A DNA stretch of 64,000 bases from Jiella pacifica (GTDB taxonomy: Bacteria > Pseudomonadota > Alphaproteobacteria > Rhizobiales > Rhizobiaceae). The stretch lies in NCBI RefSeq assembly GCF_010500815.1, contig NZ_JAAAMG010000018.1, positions 1-64,000 of the forward strand, given 5' to 3'. Made by a program: the position numbers and the translations under genes. Of this stretch, positions 54,521-64,000 are shown in pieces; position 1 is the stretch's first letter; each line of letters starts with the position of its first letter. Under the pieces are notes generated by a model, which saw nothing but the letters and a program-made list of their open reading frames with translations, made no database searches and was not told where the DNA came from.

Positions 54521-55732
54521 CTAGCGCAATTGCGGCACCGCGTCAAACAGGCGCCTGTACTCGTTGATCGCGTAGGTATCGGTCATGCCGGAGAGATAGT
54601 CGGCGATACGCCGCGTCAGCCGCTCCTGGGAAAGCGCCCCGACGCCGACCGCCCAATCCCGCGGCATGAGATCAGGCCGTTCGTGGAACCGGTCGAACAG
54701 CGCTTCGACCACGCCTTCGGCCTCGCGCATCACCCGCATGACGCTCTCGCAGCGATAGACCCGCTCGAACAGGAAGCGCCGCGTCTGATCGACGGCCATC
54801 ACCATCGCCGGCGAAAACCGGACGATCTGCCGCCCGGCATCGCGGACGTCGTCGGCACTTCGGGGATCGATCTCGGCGAGCCCCTTCGCCGTCTCCGAGA
54901 TGACGTCCTCGACGAGGCGGGTGATATGGCGGCGCATGATCTCGTGGATCGTTCGGGACGGGTCGAGGGCCGGATATTTGCCGCGCACCTCGCGAAGGAT
55001 CGAGCCGGCCAGATCGAGGCCCTCGATGTCGGCAAGCTCGATCAGCCCCGCCCTCAGCCCATCGTCGAGGTCGTGGGTGTTGTAGGCGATGTCGTCGGAA
55101 ATCGCCGCCGCCTGGGCTTCGAGATCGGCGAAGCGATCGAGGCCGAGCGGCAGGAGGGCGTCGAAGTCGAGGATCGGCCGGGGAACGGGATGGGGGACCC
55201 GGGCATGCGGGCCGGTCAACGGGCCGTTATGCTTGACGAGCCCCTCCAGGGTCTCGAAGGCGAGGTTCAGCCCGTCGAAATCGGCATAGCGGCGCTCCAG
55301 CGTCGTCACGATCCGCAGCGACTGGGCGTTGTGGTCGAAGCCGCCGAAGGCCTTCATCTTCCGGTCGAGCGCCCGCTCGCCGGCATGGCCGAAAGGTGTG
55401 TGGCCGAAATCGTGGACGAGCGCCACCGCCTCGGTCAGGTCCTCGTCGAGCCCGAAGGCCCGCGCCAGGGCTCGGGCGACCTGCGAAACCTCGATCGTAT
55501 GGGTCAGGCGCGTGCGGTAGGTGTCGCCCTCATAGGGCACGAAGACCTGGGTCTTGTGCTTCAACCGGCGAAAGGCGGCGGAGTGGACGATGCGGTCGCG
55601 GTCGCGCTGGAAGGGTGTGCGGGTCGGGCTGGCATGCTCGGCGACGAGCCGCCCGCGCGACGCGGCAGGGTCCTCGCCATAGATCGACCGGCCGAGCGGC
55701 AGGTCCGGTCGTATGATCGAACGCTCCGTCAT
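54521..55732 (-). CDS. dgt: Deoxyguanosinetriphosphate triphosphohydrolase-like protein
   Basis: The 403-aa HD-domain enzyme hydrolyses dNTPs to nucleoside and triphosphate. Visible motifs are [41 protein letters not shown] (first His), [18 protein letters not shown] (HD pair) and NAQSLRIVT. The ATG at 55732 fits the family; a longer frame to 55786 is unsupported. It is divergent from erpA across a 120-bp gap and lies next to argS, as usual in Hyphomicrobiales. Confidence 0.93.
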   Translation of the reverse strand: MTERSIIRPDLPLGRSIYGEDPAASRGRLVAEHASPTRTPFQRDRDRIVHSAAFRRLKHKTQVFVPYEGDTYRTRLTHTIEVSQVARALARAFGLDEDLTEAVALVHDFGHTPFGHAGERALDRKMKAFGGFDHNAQSLRIVTTLERRYADFDGLNLAFETLEGLVKHNGPLTGPHARVPHPVPRPILDFDALLPLGLDRFADLEAQAAAISDDIAYNTHDLDDGLRAGLIELADIEGLDLAGSILREVRGKYPALDPSRTIHEIMRRHITRLVEDVISETAKGLAEIDPRSADDVRDAGRQIVRFSPAMVMAVDQTRRFLFERVYRCESVMRVMREAEGVVEALFDRFHERPDLMPRDWAVGVGALSQERLTRRIADYLSGMTDTYAINEYRRLFDAVPQLR

Positions 55733-55852
55733 GACCCTGTTTCGCTTCCCTGCCCCGTCGTGGCGATTGACCGGCCATGCCGGCATCCATAACTAATGGG
55801 TCTGTAGCAAACAAGGAGCGGCGCGAGGCGGAAACGCGGCGTCGTCGATCAG

Positions 55853-56194
55853 ATGAGCGAGACACTTTCCCAGCCGGTGGTCCTGTCGGACAGCGCGATC
55901 CGGCGGATTTCCTCGATCCTTTCGAAGTCCGAGAGCGGTCGGAGCCTGCGCATCTCCGTCGAGGGCGGCGGCTGCTCGGGCTTTTCCTACAAATACGACC
56001 TGACCGACGAGCGGGAGGCCGACGACCTGATGATCGAGCGCGATGGCGCCCGCGTCGTCGTCGATCCGGTGTCGCTGGTCTATCTGGAAGGCTCGGTGGT
56101 CGATTTCGTCGACGACCTGATGGGCCAGTCCTTCCAGATCCGCAATCCGAACGCCGTCGCCTCCTGCGGCTGCGGCACCTCCTTCTCGATCTGA
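55853..56194 (+). CDS. erpA: Iron-sulfur cluster insertion protein ErpA
   Basis: The 113-aa A-type carrier passes Fe-S clusters to target enzymes. The three conserved cysteines are present: Cys41 in EGGGCSGFSYKY, and Cys105 and Cys107 in ASCGCGTSF. The length and the YKYDLTDERE segment favour ErpA over IscA. It lies 9 nt upstream of xthA on the same strand. The Fe-S-rich complex I encoded in this window is one plausible client. Confidence 0.92.
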   Translation: MSETLSQPVVLSDSAIRRISSILSKSESGRSLRISVEGGGCSGFSYKYDLTDEREADDLMIERDGARVVVDPVSLVYLEGSVVDFVDDLMGQSFQIRNPNAVASCGCGTSFSI

Positions 56195-56203
56195 CCGCGC
56201 CGG

Positions 56204-56986
56204 ATGCTGATCGCCACCTGGAACATCAATGGCGTCAAGGCGCGTCTCGACGCCCTTCTCGCCTGGCTCGAAGCCGCCTCGCCCGACATTGCCTGCCTGC
56301 AGGAGATCAAGTCCGTCGACGAGACTTTCCCGAGAGCTGCGATCGAGGCACTCGGCTATCACGTCGAGACCCATGGACAGAAGGGCTTCAACGGCGTCGC
56401 CCTGCTCTCCAAGACGAAGCCGGCCTCGGTGCTGCGCGGCCTGCCGGGCGACGAGGCCGACGAGCAGTCCCGCTACATCGAAGGGCTTTGGATCCTGGGC
56501 GGACGGCGGCTGCGCGTCGCCTCGATCTACCTGCCTAACGGCAATCCGCTCGGCACGGAGAAATTCGCCTACAAGCTCGCCTGGATGGACCGGCTGATCG
56601 CCCATGCGAAGTCGCTCATGGACGGTGAGGAGGATCTCGTCCTGGCAGGCGACTACAACGTCATCCCGATGCCGATCGACGTGGCGAACCCGCAGGCCTG
56701 GCTCGGCGACGCGCTGTTCCAGCCGGAAAGCCGCGCGGCGCTGCGCCGGTTGGTCAATCTCGGCCTCGCCGATGCCGTCCGCCTGACGACCGACGAAGCC
56801 AAGATCTATACGTTCTGGGACTATCAGGCCGGCGCCTGGCAGAAGAACAACGGCATCCGCATCGACCATCTCCTGGTCTCGCCCGAGGTGCAGGACCGGC
56901 TGGTCTCCGCCGGCATCGACAAGCATGTCCGCGGCTGGGAGAAGCCATCCGACCACGTGCCGGTGATGATCCAGCTCGGGGCTTGA
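56204..56986 (+). CDS. xthA: Exodeoxyribonuclease III
   Basis: The 260-aa AP endonuclease and 3' exonuclease acts in base-excision repair. The fold motifs are complete: LIATWNINGVKARLDALLAWL, ACLQEIKSVDETF (metal Glu), GDYNVIPMPIDV (catalytic Asp-Asn), RIDHLLVSP and PSDHVPVMIQL (catalytic Asp-His). It converges on exoR with only 6 nt between stops. Confidence 0.95.
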   Translation: MLIATWNINGVKARLDALLAWLEAASPDIACLQEIKSVDETFPRAAIEALGYHVETHGQKGFNGVALLSKTKPASVLRGLPGDEADEQSRYIEGLWILGGRRLRVASIYLPNGNPLGTEKFAYKLAWMDRLIAHAKSLMDGEEDLVLAGDYNVIPMPIDVANPQAWLGDALFQPESRAALRRLVNLGLADAVRLTTDEAKIYTFWDYQAGAWQKNNGIRIDHLLVSPEVQDRLVSAGIDKHVRGWEKPSDHVPVMIQLGA

Positions 56987-56992
56987 GGCCCG

Positions 56993-57832
56993 TCAGTTGT
57001 TGGCGCTCACCACCGCGCCCGCCGTCGGCCCCACCTGCCGGTCGACATAGGCCTGAGCCTGCCGCCGCACGTCTTCGCTGGCCACCGAGAACGTCTCTTC
57101 CTGCAGCGGGCGGATCCATTGCTGATCGCTCGCGCCAGCATCCTTCAGCGCCATCGTCAGCATGGCGAGACCGCGCACCGGCTCGGGCCTCAGCGAAATC
57201 GTCTTGCCGTCGAAGAGCAGATAGCCGAGCAGCGCCTCGGCGCCGACATGGCCCTTTTCGGCAGCAAGGTTGAGCCACCTCGCCGCCTGGCGGGGATTGG
57301 CACGGCCACCCTCGCCGTTGAGCAGCATCCGCCCGAGTTCGAACTGCGCCTTGGCGTCGCCGAAGAACGATGCGGCGTGGAAATAGAACTGCCGCGCCCG
57401 CGGCAGGTCCACCGTCACCGGGCTGTTCGTGATCCCCAGCCGGAGATAGTCGGCCAAGGCGACGACGGCGCTCGCGACATAGGCGGCGTTCGAGTAGTTG
57501 CCGGTCTCGTCATCCTGGTCGCGAACGATCTGCTCGAAGATCTTGAACGCCTCGTAGTCGTTCTCGGGCACGCCGTCGCCCTCGGCATACATCTTGCCGA
57601 GCTTCCAGCGGGCCCCGGGATGACCCTTGTCGGCGGCGTAGCGCAATGCTTCGAAGGCCTCGAGCTTCTCGCCGCGCTTATAGGCCTTGAAGCCGAACGA
57701 AAACAGCTCGAGCGGCCCCGCATCCGGGTTGACCTGCGCGTCCGGATCGAGCGCCAGGGCGCCCTGGCCGAACGACAGCAACGCTGCCGAGGCCAGAGCG
57801 AGAGCCAGAAGACGTCCCTTAAATGTCTGCAT
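56993..57832 (-). CDS. exoR: ExoR-type periplasmic regulator with Sel1 repeats
   Basis: The 279-aa protein has a signal peptide (LLALALASAALLSFGQGALA) and Sel1-like repeats: ALRYAADKGHPGARWKLGKM, FYFHAASFFGDAKAQFELGR and ARWLNLAAEKGHVGAEALLG. In Sinorhizobium meliloti ExoR binds the sensor ExoS in the periplasm and restrains ExoS-ChvI, controlling succinoglycan, motility and acid response; it is inactivated by proteolysis. The ATG lies inside the 3' end of ilvD (14-nt overlap), so the two are co-transcribed. The partners are not in this window. Confidence 0.88.
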   Translation of the reverse strand: MQTFKGRLLALALASAALLSFGQGALALDPDAQVNPDAGPLELFSFGFKAYKRGEKLEAFEALRYAADKGHPGARWKLGKMYAEGDGVPENDYEAFKIFEQIVRDQDDETGNYSNAAYVASAVVALADYLRLGITNSPVTVDLPRARQFYFHAASFFGDAKAQFELGRMLLNGEGGRANPRQAARWLNLAAEKGHVGAEALLGYLLFDGKTISLRPEPVRGLAMLTMALKDAGASDQQWIRPLQEETFSVASEDVRRQAQAYVDRQVGPTAGAVVSANN

Positions 57833-59543
57833 AGCAGTGCTTTTCCGCAGTGCCGCCCGGATGGGTCACCGCGCCCTTGCGGGCCGTGCCGACCTGCTGC
57901 GCATATTTCCAGATGGCGCCGGTGGGATACTCGGTCTCACGCGGTGCCCAGTCGGCCCTGCGCCGGCCGAACTCCTCCTCGCTGACGTCCACCGAGATCT
58001 CGCCCGTGGTGGCGTCGAGGGTGATCATGTCACCGTCCTTGATCAGGGCGATCGGACCGCCGACGGCTGCCTCCGGGCCCACATGGCCGATGCAGAAGCC
58101 GCGCGTCGCGCCGGAGAAGCGCCCATCGGTGATCAGCGCGACCTTGTCGCCCATGCCCTGGCCGTAGAGGGAAGCCGTGGTGGACAGCATCTCACGCATG
58201 CCGGGGCCGCCCTTCGGCCCCTCATAGCGGATCACCAGCACCTCGCCTTCCTTGAACTCGCGCTTGTCGACGCACTTGAAGCATTCTTCCTCATTGTCGA
58301 AAACGCGGGCCGGACCGACGAAACGCAGGTTCTTGAGTCCTGCGATCTTCACGATCGCGCCGTCGGGTGCGAGATTACCCTTGAGCGAAACGACGCCGCC
58401 CGTGGTGGAAATCGGGTTCGACGTCGGACGGACGACATCCTGGTCCTCGTTCCACTTCACGTTGGCGAGATTTTCGGCAACGGTCTTGCCGGTGACCGTC
58501 ATGCAGTCGCCGTGCAGGAACCCGCCGTCGAGCAGCGCCTTCATCACCAAGGGGATGCCGCCAGCCTCGAACAGGTCCTTGGCGACGTATTTGCCGCCGG
58601 GCTTCAGATCGCCGATATAGGGGGTCTTGCGGAAGATCTCGCCGACGTCGAAGAGGTCGAACTCGATGCCGGCCTCATGCGCCATCGCCGGCAGGTGCAG
58701 CGCCGCATTGGTCGAGCCGCCGGTCGCGGCCACCGTCATTGCGGCGTTTTCGAACGCCTTGCGGGTGACGATGTCGCGCGGCCGGAGGTTCTGCTCCAGA
58801 AGCACCATCACCTGCTCGCCAGCCATCGAGCAGAAGGCGTCGCGGATCTCGTAGGGCGCCGGCGCGCCGCAGCTATAGGGCAGCGCCAGGCCGATCGCCT
58901 CGGCGACCATGGCCATGGTGTTGGCGGTGTACTGGCCGCCGCAGGAACCGGCCGACGGACAGGCCACACGCTCCATCTCGTCGAGCGTCACGTCGTCCAT
59001 CTTGCCGACCGAATGCAGGCCGACCGCCTCGAAGAGATCCTGAACGACGATGTCGCGGCCCTTGTAGCGGCCGGGCAGGATGGAGCCGCCATAGATGAAG
59101 ATCGACGGCACGTTGAGCCGGATCATCGACATCATCATGCCCGGCAGGCTCTTGTCGCAGCCGGCCATGGCGACCATCGCGTCATAGGAATGGCCGCGCA
59201 TCGTCAACTCGACCGAATCGGCGATCACGTCGCGGCTGGCGAGCGAGGACTTCATGCCGGCATGGCCCATGGCGATGCCGTCGGTGACGGTGATGGTGGC
59301 GAATTCGCGCGGCGTGCCGCGATTGGCGGCGACGCCCTTCTTGACCGCCTGGGCCTGGCGCTGCAGCGAGATATTGCAGGGCGCGGCCTCGTTCCAGGCC
59401 GTCGCGACACCGACCAGCGGCTGGTGAATTTGCTTGTCCGTCAAACCCATGGCGTAGAGATAGGAGCGATGCGGCGCGCGCTCCGGTCCCTCGGTCACAT
59501 GGCGGCTCGGCAGCCGCGATTTGTCGATCGATTTGACGTCCAT
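57819..59543 (-). CDS. ilvD: Dihydroxy-acid dehydratase
   Basis: The 574-aa Fe-S enzyme performs the third common step of valine and isoleucine synthesis. Landmarks are ATAWNEAAPCN with the first cluster Cys, VAMAGCDKSLPGMMMSMIRL with the second, and CPSAGSCGGQYTANTMAM with the third, plus DGRFSGATRGFCIGHVGPEA near the C terminus. The ATG at 59543 matches the family start MDVKSIDKSRLPSRHVTEG. The pattern fits the [2Fe-2S] branch. It overlaps exoR. Confidence 0.95.
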   Translation of the reverse strand: MDVKSIDKSRLPSRHVTEGPERAPHRSYLYAMGLTDKQIHQPLVGVATAWNEAAPCNISLQRQAQAVKKGVAANRGTPREFATITVTDGIAMGHAGMKSSLASRDVIADSVELTMRGHSYDAMVAMAGCDKSLPGMMMSMIRLNVPSIFIYGGSILPGRYKGRDIVVQDLFEAVGLHSVGKMDDVTLDEMERVACPSAGSCGGQYTANTMAMVAEAIGLALPYSCGAPAPYEIRDAFCSMAGEQVMVLLEQNLRPRDIVTRKAFENAAMTVAATGGSTNAALHLPAMAHEAGIEFDLFDVGEIFRKTPYIGDLKPGGKYVAKDLFEAGGIPLVMKALLDGGFLHGDCMTVTGKTVAENLANVKWNEDQDVVRPTSNPISTTGGVVSLKGNLAPDGAIVKIAGLKNLRFVGPARVFDNEEECFKCVDKREFKEGEVLVIRYEGPKGGPGMREMLSTTASLYGQGMGDKVALITDGRFSGATRGFCIGHVGPEAAVGGPIALIKDGDMITLDATTGEISVDVSEEEFGRRRADWAPRETEYPTGAIWKYAQQVGTARKGAVTHPGGTAEKHCYADI

Positions 59544-59732
59544 GTCTTCCCCCTCGTCTTTCAGCCGATTCCGGCGAAACATCGGCCAGGATCGGGTGAC
59601 GGCGTTTTGTGGCGGCAACGGGGCGCCAGTGCCGTCTCTCCGACTATAGCCGGTGCAGGGTTGCAATAGTGTTGCGGTGAAAGCACACGGCATTTTTCGC
59701 AGAAAGTCGCTGGAACCTTTTATTGCTCAACG

Positions 59733-59760
59733 AAAAAGGCGCGCCGAGGCGGCGCGCCTT
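59733..59760 (-). terminator. Rho-independent terminator after the FadL-type gene
   Basis: AAGGCGCGCC at 59736-59745 pairs with 59751-59760 around GAGGC, and on the minus strand the stem runs into TTTTT (plus bases 59737-59733). It lies 67 nt beyond the stop at 59828 and insulates the outer-membrane protein gene from ilvD. Confidence 0.8.
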
Positions 59761-59827
59761 CAATGGATGGTAAATCTGCCACAGTGTCTGCGAGCAATCC
59801 CGGCTTATGCCGGATGCGTATCTCGCT

Positions 59828-61087
59828 TCAGAAGGTGAGTCTCAGCGATGCGTTGATGCCATAGACCATGTCGTCGCCGACCGTGGCATTGTAGTAGCTG
59901 TCCTGCGAGGTCGATTGGTCGCCGCTCGTCCAGTAGCCGACGAGGCCGCCGAAGCGCAGCTCGGCCATCTTGTTGGCCTTGAACGAAACGCCACCGGAGA
60001 GGGTGTAGAGGTCGGTGTAGGTCGTCTCCGCGCCCGTCGACACACCGCTGTCGTAGCCGACGGCCACGGCAGCGGAGATCTGGTCGTTGAAGGCATGGCC
60101 GACGCCGATCTGGGCTGTGTAGCCGTCGCGCCAGTGATAGGGGGCGTAGGAAGACGAGGAGATACCGAAGTTCGGATTGGAGATCGAGCTGACGCTCACC
60201 TCATTGGTCGACCAGTCGGTCCAGCGGAAAGAGCCGAGCAGCAGCCAGCCGGGGGCGATGCCGGTCTGGGCTTTGATGTCGACGAACTGCGGACTGGTCG
60301 CCTCGCTGAGAGCCGATTCGACGGTAATTGGCGTTATCGGCGCATTGAGGAACGTGACGGTGCCATCGCCCGTAATGTCGTCGTGTTTCACCTCAGACCG
60401 GTACATCGCTTGGATGCGCAGAGCATATTCCGGAATTTCGTAAGCCGCTCCGATGCGGAAACCAGCCTTATAGCCCCCGTCGCTTTCGACCTCCACGCGG
60501 GTGCGGAGGCCTGCCTGGGGGCCTCTCGTAATGGTCCCGAAACTGGTCCCCTCGAAGTGGAAGTCCTCGACGAAGACGCCACCGAGCAGACTGTAACGGC
60601 CCGAATCGGCCTGGTAACTGACACGGCAGGTCAGACCGAGTTCCTGAGATTCGAACGCCAACCGCTGAGTTTGCGAGATCGAGGTCGCCGTTGCGAAGTC
60701 AAGCCGATCGGCCGTCGACGTGCTCTGCGTCGAACTGACTTGGCTCGGCAGCGCGCCGCCCGGCGCACCGGAGTAGTCGGCGTTGGCGGCGAAGGATTCC
60801 GTTGCAGTCCCGGCGCAGCCGAACACTTCGTTGCCGAAGGAAACCGAATAGTTCGGGATCAGGTAGTCACCGGTGTAGTCGCCGAAGTCGCCGTCCTGCC
60901 CGTTGATCGACGTCAAGCCACGCTGCGGATCGACATAAGTCAGGCTGACGCGCGTGTTCATGGTGCCCGGCTCGAACAGGATGTCCGTGTCTGCGGTGCC
61001 GCGTTGAAACCCGCCGGCGAACGCCGTGGTGCTGCACGCTGCCGCGAGGACGAGCGCGACTGAAATGCTCTTGCGATGGATTGGCAT
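59828..61087 (-). CDS. FadL/OmpP1-type outer-membrane transport protein
   Basis: The 419-aa predicted beta-barrel has a signal peptide (SISVALVLAAACSTTAFA, cleavage before GG). It has alternating hydrophobic strands throughout, the YSVSFGNEVFG and FGTITRGPQAGLRTRVEVE regions, and a C-terminal strand ending in Phe (NASLRLTF), the usual BAM recognition signal. FadL-type barrels take up long-chain fatty acids or other hydrophobic compounds. The ATG at 61087 follows GGGGGGAATTC. It is a single-gene unit ending at its own terminator. Confidence 0.85.
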   Translation of the reverse strand: MPIHRKSISVALVLAAACSTTAFAGGFQRGTADTDILFEPGTMNTRVSLTYVDPQRGLTSINGQDGDFGDYTGDYLIPNYSVSFGNEVFGCAGTATESFAANADYSGAPGGALPSQVSSTQSTSTADRLDFATATSISQTQRLAFESQELGLTCRVSYQADSGRYSLLGGVFVEDFHFEGTSFGTITRGPQAGLRTRVEVESDGGYKAGFRIGAAYEIPEYALRIQAMYRSEVKHDDITGDGTVTFLNAPITPITVESALSEATSPQFVDIKAQTGIAPGWLLLGSFRWTDWSTNEVSVSSISNPNFGISSSSYAPYHWRDGYTAQIGVGHAFNDQISAAVAVGYDSGVSTGAETTYTDLYTLSGGVSFKANKMAELRFGGLVGYWTSGDQSTSQDSYYNATVGDDMVYGINASLRLTF

Positions 61088-61699
61088 GAATTCCCCCCAC
61101 TCTTCCGACGCCCGGCCTGTTTCGGCGTTGCATGGCGTCATCCAATCCATACAGCCTAGTGCAAAACTGACGAGGTGGGTACATGGGATGAATGGTCGAA
61201 TCGCCACAATTATTCTTGCAAGTCTTAATAAAAGCGGCCTCCGATGAATTAGTTACGTTATAATATACTTTCATGATGGGAATAGCGTGACCAAAACCGG
61301 CGGGATCGGTCGCGAGGGATCAGGGAAATCGGGGTGCTCCGGACACAATTCCGCACGCTGCGTGGCGGAAATGTGACAGAAATGACCGCTTACGAATACG
61401 TCAAAGACGGTGTGTTCAGTATTCTCTATGAACTTGCAATCCAACATCAAAAAAGTCTTGGCTGACGCTTACGTCAACGCCGCTGGCGGAGGCGAATAGG
61501 GATGTGTCAGACGGACCTCATCACCCTGACGGCCTCGGGATCAAACACGGCCCGCGCGCCATCGCGCCGAGTTCTTGCGAAGAGAGCAGAGTTGCGATCG
61601 ATATACGCTCAGCACCGAATAAACGTGCCGGTGCCCCGGCAGCACGTGACGAGCAGCCGCCATCCGCCGATTCCCGACGGCGAAAAAGGAGCCGAATCC
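61088..61699. other. 612-bp gap between murB and the FadL-type gene
   Basis: It includes an AT-richer segment (about 61195-61280) with TATAAT-like sequence, where the FadL-gene promoter probably lies. Two overlapping small ORFs (61382-61465, 27 aa; 61428-61499, 23 aa) are open on the plus strand but neither has a clear ribosome binding site. The expected ddl-ftsQ-ftsA genes are not here. Confidence 0.45.
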
Positions 61700-62647
61700 T
61701 CACCGACTCTCGGCCGGCTCCACCACCCTGCCCGGGGCAAAGCGGCCCAGCCGCTTGATCTCCCACTCGAGCAAGAGGCTCGAGCTTTCCCGCACCCGCT
61801 CGCGCACGGTCTCGCCGAGAGACTCCAGATCGAAGCCGGTGGCCGCGCCGGTGTTGATCATGAAGTTGCAATGCATCTCGGACATCTGCGCACCGCCGAT
61901 GGTGAGCCCCCGGCAGCCGGCCTTGTCGATCTCCTTCCAGGCGGAGGAGCCCGCCGGATTCTTGAAGGTCGACCCCCCGGTTTTTTCACGAATCGGCTGG
62001 ACGGTCTCGCGATGGGTCTGGACCTCGTCCATCTTCGCGCGGATCTCGTCCCGGTCGGCCGGATATCCTTCGAAGACGGCGCCGGTGAAGATGAGATCGC
62101 GCGCGGCTTCGGAGTGGCGATAGGAGTAGCCCATCTCCGCATTGGTCAGGACATGACGCCGCCCCCTGCGGTCGAGCGCATGAACCTCGACGACGCGCTC
62201 CATCGTCTCGACAACGTTGGCGCCGGCGTTCATGCGCAGCGCGCCGCCGAGCGCACCGGGAATGCCGTGGTAGAAATGAAAGCCGCCGATGCCGGCTTCG
62301 AGGGCCGCCGCGGCGAGCCGCTTGTCCGGCAGGGCCGCGCCGGCGAAGAGCATCGTGTCCGACCGCTGCTCGACGTTGCCGAACCCTTTGGCCGACAGCC
62401 GGATCACCACGCCTTCGATGCCGCCGTCGCGCACCAGAAGGTTCGAACCGACCCCGACGACGAGCACCGGGATTTCGTCCGGCAGCCGCTCGAGAAACAG
62501 TGCGAGGTCGTCTTCGTCCGCCGGCTGGAACAGAAGGTCGGCCGGGCCGCCCACCTGGAACCAGGTGAGCTTGGACATCTCGGCATCCGGCTTGAGCCTG
62601 CCCCGCAATCCCGCCAGCCGGTCGCCCAGACGATCGAGCAGCGTCAT
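61700..62647 (-). CDS. murB: UDP-N-acetylenolpyruvoylglucosamine reductase
   Basis: The 315-aa FAD enzyme makes UDP-MurNAc for peptidoglycan. Landmarks are [35 protein letters not shown] (FAD site), [19 protein letters not shown] and [20 protein letters not shown] with the catalytic Ser, then [16 protein letters not shown]. The type I length and Tyr/Ser pattern are normal. Its ATG overlaps the murC stop by 4 nt. It is the last dcw gene present here. Confidence 0.96.
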   Translation of the reverse strand: MTLLDRLGDRLAGLRGRLKPDAEMSKLTWFQVGGPADLLFQPADEDDLALFLERLPDEIPVLVVGVGSNLLVRDGGIEGVVIRLSAKGFGNVEQRSDTMLFAGAALPDKRLAAAALEAGIGGFHFYHGIPGALGGALRMNAGANVVETMERVVEVHALDRRGRRHVLTNAEMGYSYRHSEAARDLIFTGAVFEGYPADRDEIRAKMDEVQTHRETVQPIREKTGGSTFKNPAGSSAWKEIDKAGCRGLTIGGAQMSEMHCNFMINTGAATGFDLESLGETVRERVRESSSLLLEWEIKRLGRFAPGRVVEPAESR

Positions 62648-64000
62648 GCGGCGCCGTCCTCGCGGCCGAGGCCGAGCTTCTCCAATTCCTTGGGCAGCGC
62701 ATAGGCCCAGGCCGTGATCGAACCCGCGCCGAGGAAGACGACCATGTCGCCGGCATCCGCGAGTTGCTTGACGAGCGGCGCGATCTCCTCCGGGCCGTCG
62801 ATCAGACGGGCATCGCGATGGCCGCCGAGCTTCAGCCGCTCGACCAAGAGCTCGGAGCTGACGAAGGGGATCGGCTCCTCGCCGGCGGCATAGACCGGCG
62901 CGACGACCACCGTGTCGGCATCGTTGAAGCACGAGGCGAAGTCGGCGAACAACGACTGCAGGCGCGAGTAGCGATGCGGCTGCACGATGGCGACGACCCG
63001 CCCCGGCGCAGAGGCACGGGCAGCAGCGAGCACCGCGCGGATCTCGACCGGATGATGGCCGTAGTCGTCATAGACGGAAATGCCCCCGACGACCCCCGTC
63101 AGCGTGAAGCGACGCTTCACCCCGCCGAAGCCCGCAATGCCCCTGCGGATGGCGTCTGCCGAAATGCCGAGGCGGTGGGCAACGGCGATCGCCGCGGTCG
63201 CATTGGAGACGTTGTGGCGGCCCGGCATCGGGAGTGCGAGGTCTGCGATCTTCTCGATCTTCCCCGTCACCCGGTCGCGCAAGGTGACGTCGAAGAGCGA
63301 CTTGCCGGGCTCGAAGCGCAGATTCTCGAAGCGCATGTCGGCCTGCAGGTTCTCGCCATAGGTGATGACTCGCCGGTCCTCGATCTCTCCGACGAGGGTC
63401 TGCACCTCCGGGTGGTCGAGGCACATCACGGCGAAGCCGTAGAAGGGTACATTCTCGACGAAGGCGCGGAACGCCGCGCGCACGGCATCGAACGTGCCGT
63501 AATGGTCGAGATGCTCGGGATCGATGTTGGTGACCACCGCGACGTCGGCCGGAAGTTTCAGGAAGGTGCCGTCGCTCTCGTCGGCCTCCACCACCATCCA
63601 GTCGCCGCCGCCCATCCGGGCATTGGTTCCGTAGGCGTTGATGATGCCGCCATTGACCACGGTCGGGTCCATGCCGCCGGCGTCGAGCAGCGTCGCGACC
63701 ATCGAGGTGGTGGTGGTCTTGCCGTGGGTCCCGCCAATGGCGATCGCCTGGCGGAAGCGCATCAGCTCGGCCAGCATCTCGGCGCGCCGCACGATCGGCA
63801 GCAGCCGCTCGCGCGCCGCCGACAGCTCCGGATTGCTGCGGCGGATGGCTGTCGACACGACGACCACCTCGGCCGTCCCGAGATTGTCCGCTGAGTGGCC
63901 GATATGGACGGTCACGCCCTTTTCGCGCAGGCGCTGGACGTTGGCGTTCTCGCTCTGGTCGGAGCCCTGGACCGTATAGCCGAGATTGACCAGCACCTCG
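62644..64000 (-). CDS. murC: UDP-N-acetylmuramate--L-alanine ligase (5' end outside window)
   Basis: About 452 codons are visible. The frame remains open to the window edge, where it reads [18 protein letters not shown]; the usual N-terminal GIGGIGMSG Rossmann motif lies beyond, so roughly 20-25 residues are missing. The ATP-binding [21 protein letters not shown] is near visible residue 95. Other motifs are [27 protein letters not shown] and [11 protein letters not shown]. It adds L-Ala to UDP-MurNAc and is translationally coupled to murB. Confidence 0.95.
   Translation of the reverse strand, partial: EVLVNLGYTVQGSDQSENANVQRLREKGVTVHIGHSADNLGTAEVVVVSTAIRRSNPELSAARERLLPIVRRAEMLAELMRFRQAIAIGGTHGKTTTTSMVATLLDAGGMDPTVVNGGIINAYGTNARMGGGDWMVVEADESDGTFLKLPADVAVVTNIDPEHLDHYGTFDAVRAAFRAFVENVPFYGFAVMCLDHPEVQTLVGEIEDRRVITYGENLQADMRFENLRFEPGKSLFDVTLRDRVTGKIEKIADLALPMPGRHNVSNATAAIAVAHRLGISADAIRRGIAGFGGVKRRFTLTGVVGGISVYDDYGHHPVEIRAVLAAARASAPGRVVAIVQPHRYSRLQSLFADFASCFNDADTVVVAPVYAAGEEPIPFVSSELLVERLKLGGHRDARLIDGPEEIAPLVKQLADAGDMVVFLGAGSITAWAYALPKELEKLGLGREDGAA

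Noticed and set aside
61502-62704. 400-codon plus-strand frame opposite murB, with a GGAGG before its ATG
   Set aside because: The ribosome binding-site-like sequence is tempting, but almost the entire frame is antisense to murB and has no recognisable domain.

Overview
The window is GC-rich chromosomal DNA from an alphaproteobacterium, most likely of the order Hyphomicrobiales (Rhizobiales). The pointers are a divK-pleD pair, an ExoR homologue beside ilvD, DUF1467 and DUF3572 proteins, a short alphaproteobacterial-type ProS, a NuoE with a long C-terminal extension, an alphaproteobacterial LexA box (GTTC-N7-GTTC), and the surE-pcm / serS / tatABC / nagZ / SPOR / argS / dgt / erpA / xthA run. 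I cannot settle the family from sequence alone.

Layout. 1-4643 is an accessory segment: the tail of a transposase, inverted repeats, a KAP-type P-loop NTPase with an Ala-rich GGC-repeat tract, and an orphan hypothetical gene. 4644-6385 is divK-pleD (cell-cycle and c-di-GMP signalling). 6475-9036 carries a DUF3572 protein, a HAD-like protein and DNA polymerase IV on the plus strand. From 12711 to 9220 runs dnaE, preceded by a 28-codon membrane-protein gene under a perfect LexA box.

13282-37730 is one long minus-strand gene train, read from right to left: nuoABC, a GFA-family gene, nuoD, a Uma2-family gene, nuoEF, a coiled-coil gene, nuoGH, a small membrane protein, nuoIJKLMN, birA, rnj (RNase J), mce, DUF1467, proS, lolC, lolD. 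It encodes all NADH dehydrogenase I subunits plus four passenger genes, then housekeeping functions for protein biotinylation, RNA decay, propionate metabolism, translation and lipoprotein export.

38040-41405 holds a small hypothetical gene, tRNA-Asp, and an aminotransferase/ureohydrolase pair; the ureohydrolase appears to carry a +1 frameshift. 41691-57832 (mostly minus strand) is the envelope and translation block: a degenerate LytM factor, pcm, surE, serS, tatC, tatB, tatA, an orphan ABC ATPase, nagZ, a SPOR protein, argS, dgt, then erpA and xthA on the plus strand, and exoR. The usual scpA-scpB pair is not between nagZ and tatA. The right end carries ilvD (overlapping exoR), a FadL-type outer-membrane protein, a 612-bp AT-richer gap, murB, and a murC running off the edge. 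The usual ddl-ftsQ-ftsA continuation of the dcw cluster is absent after murB.

The most interesting candidates are the LexA-controlled 28-aa membrane protein (a possible SidA-like division inhibitor), the KAP NTPase locus beside mobile-element debris, the non-canonical genes inside the complex I operon, a plus-strand terminator with no gene in front of it, and the two synteny breaks.
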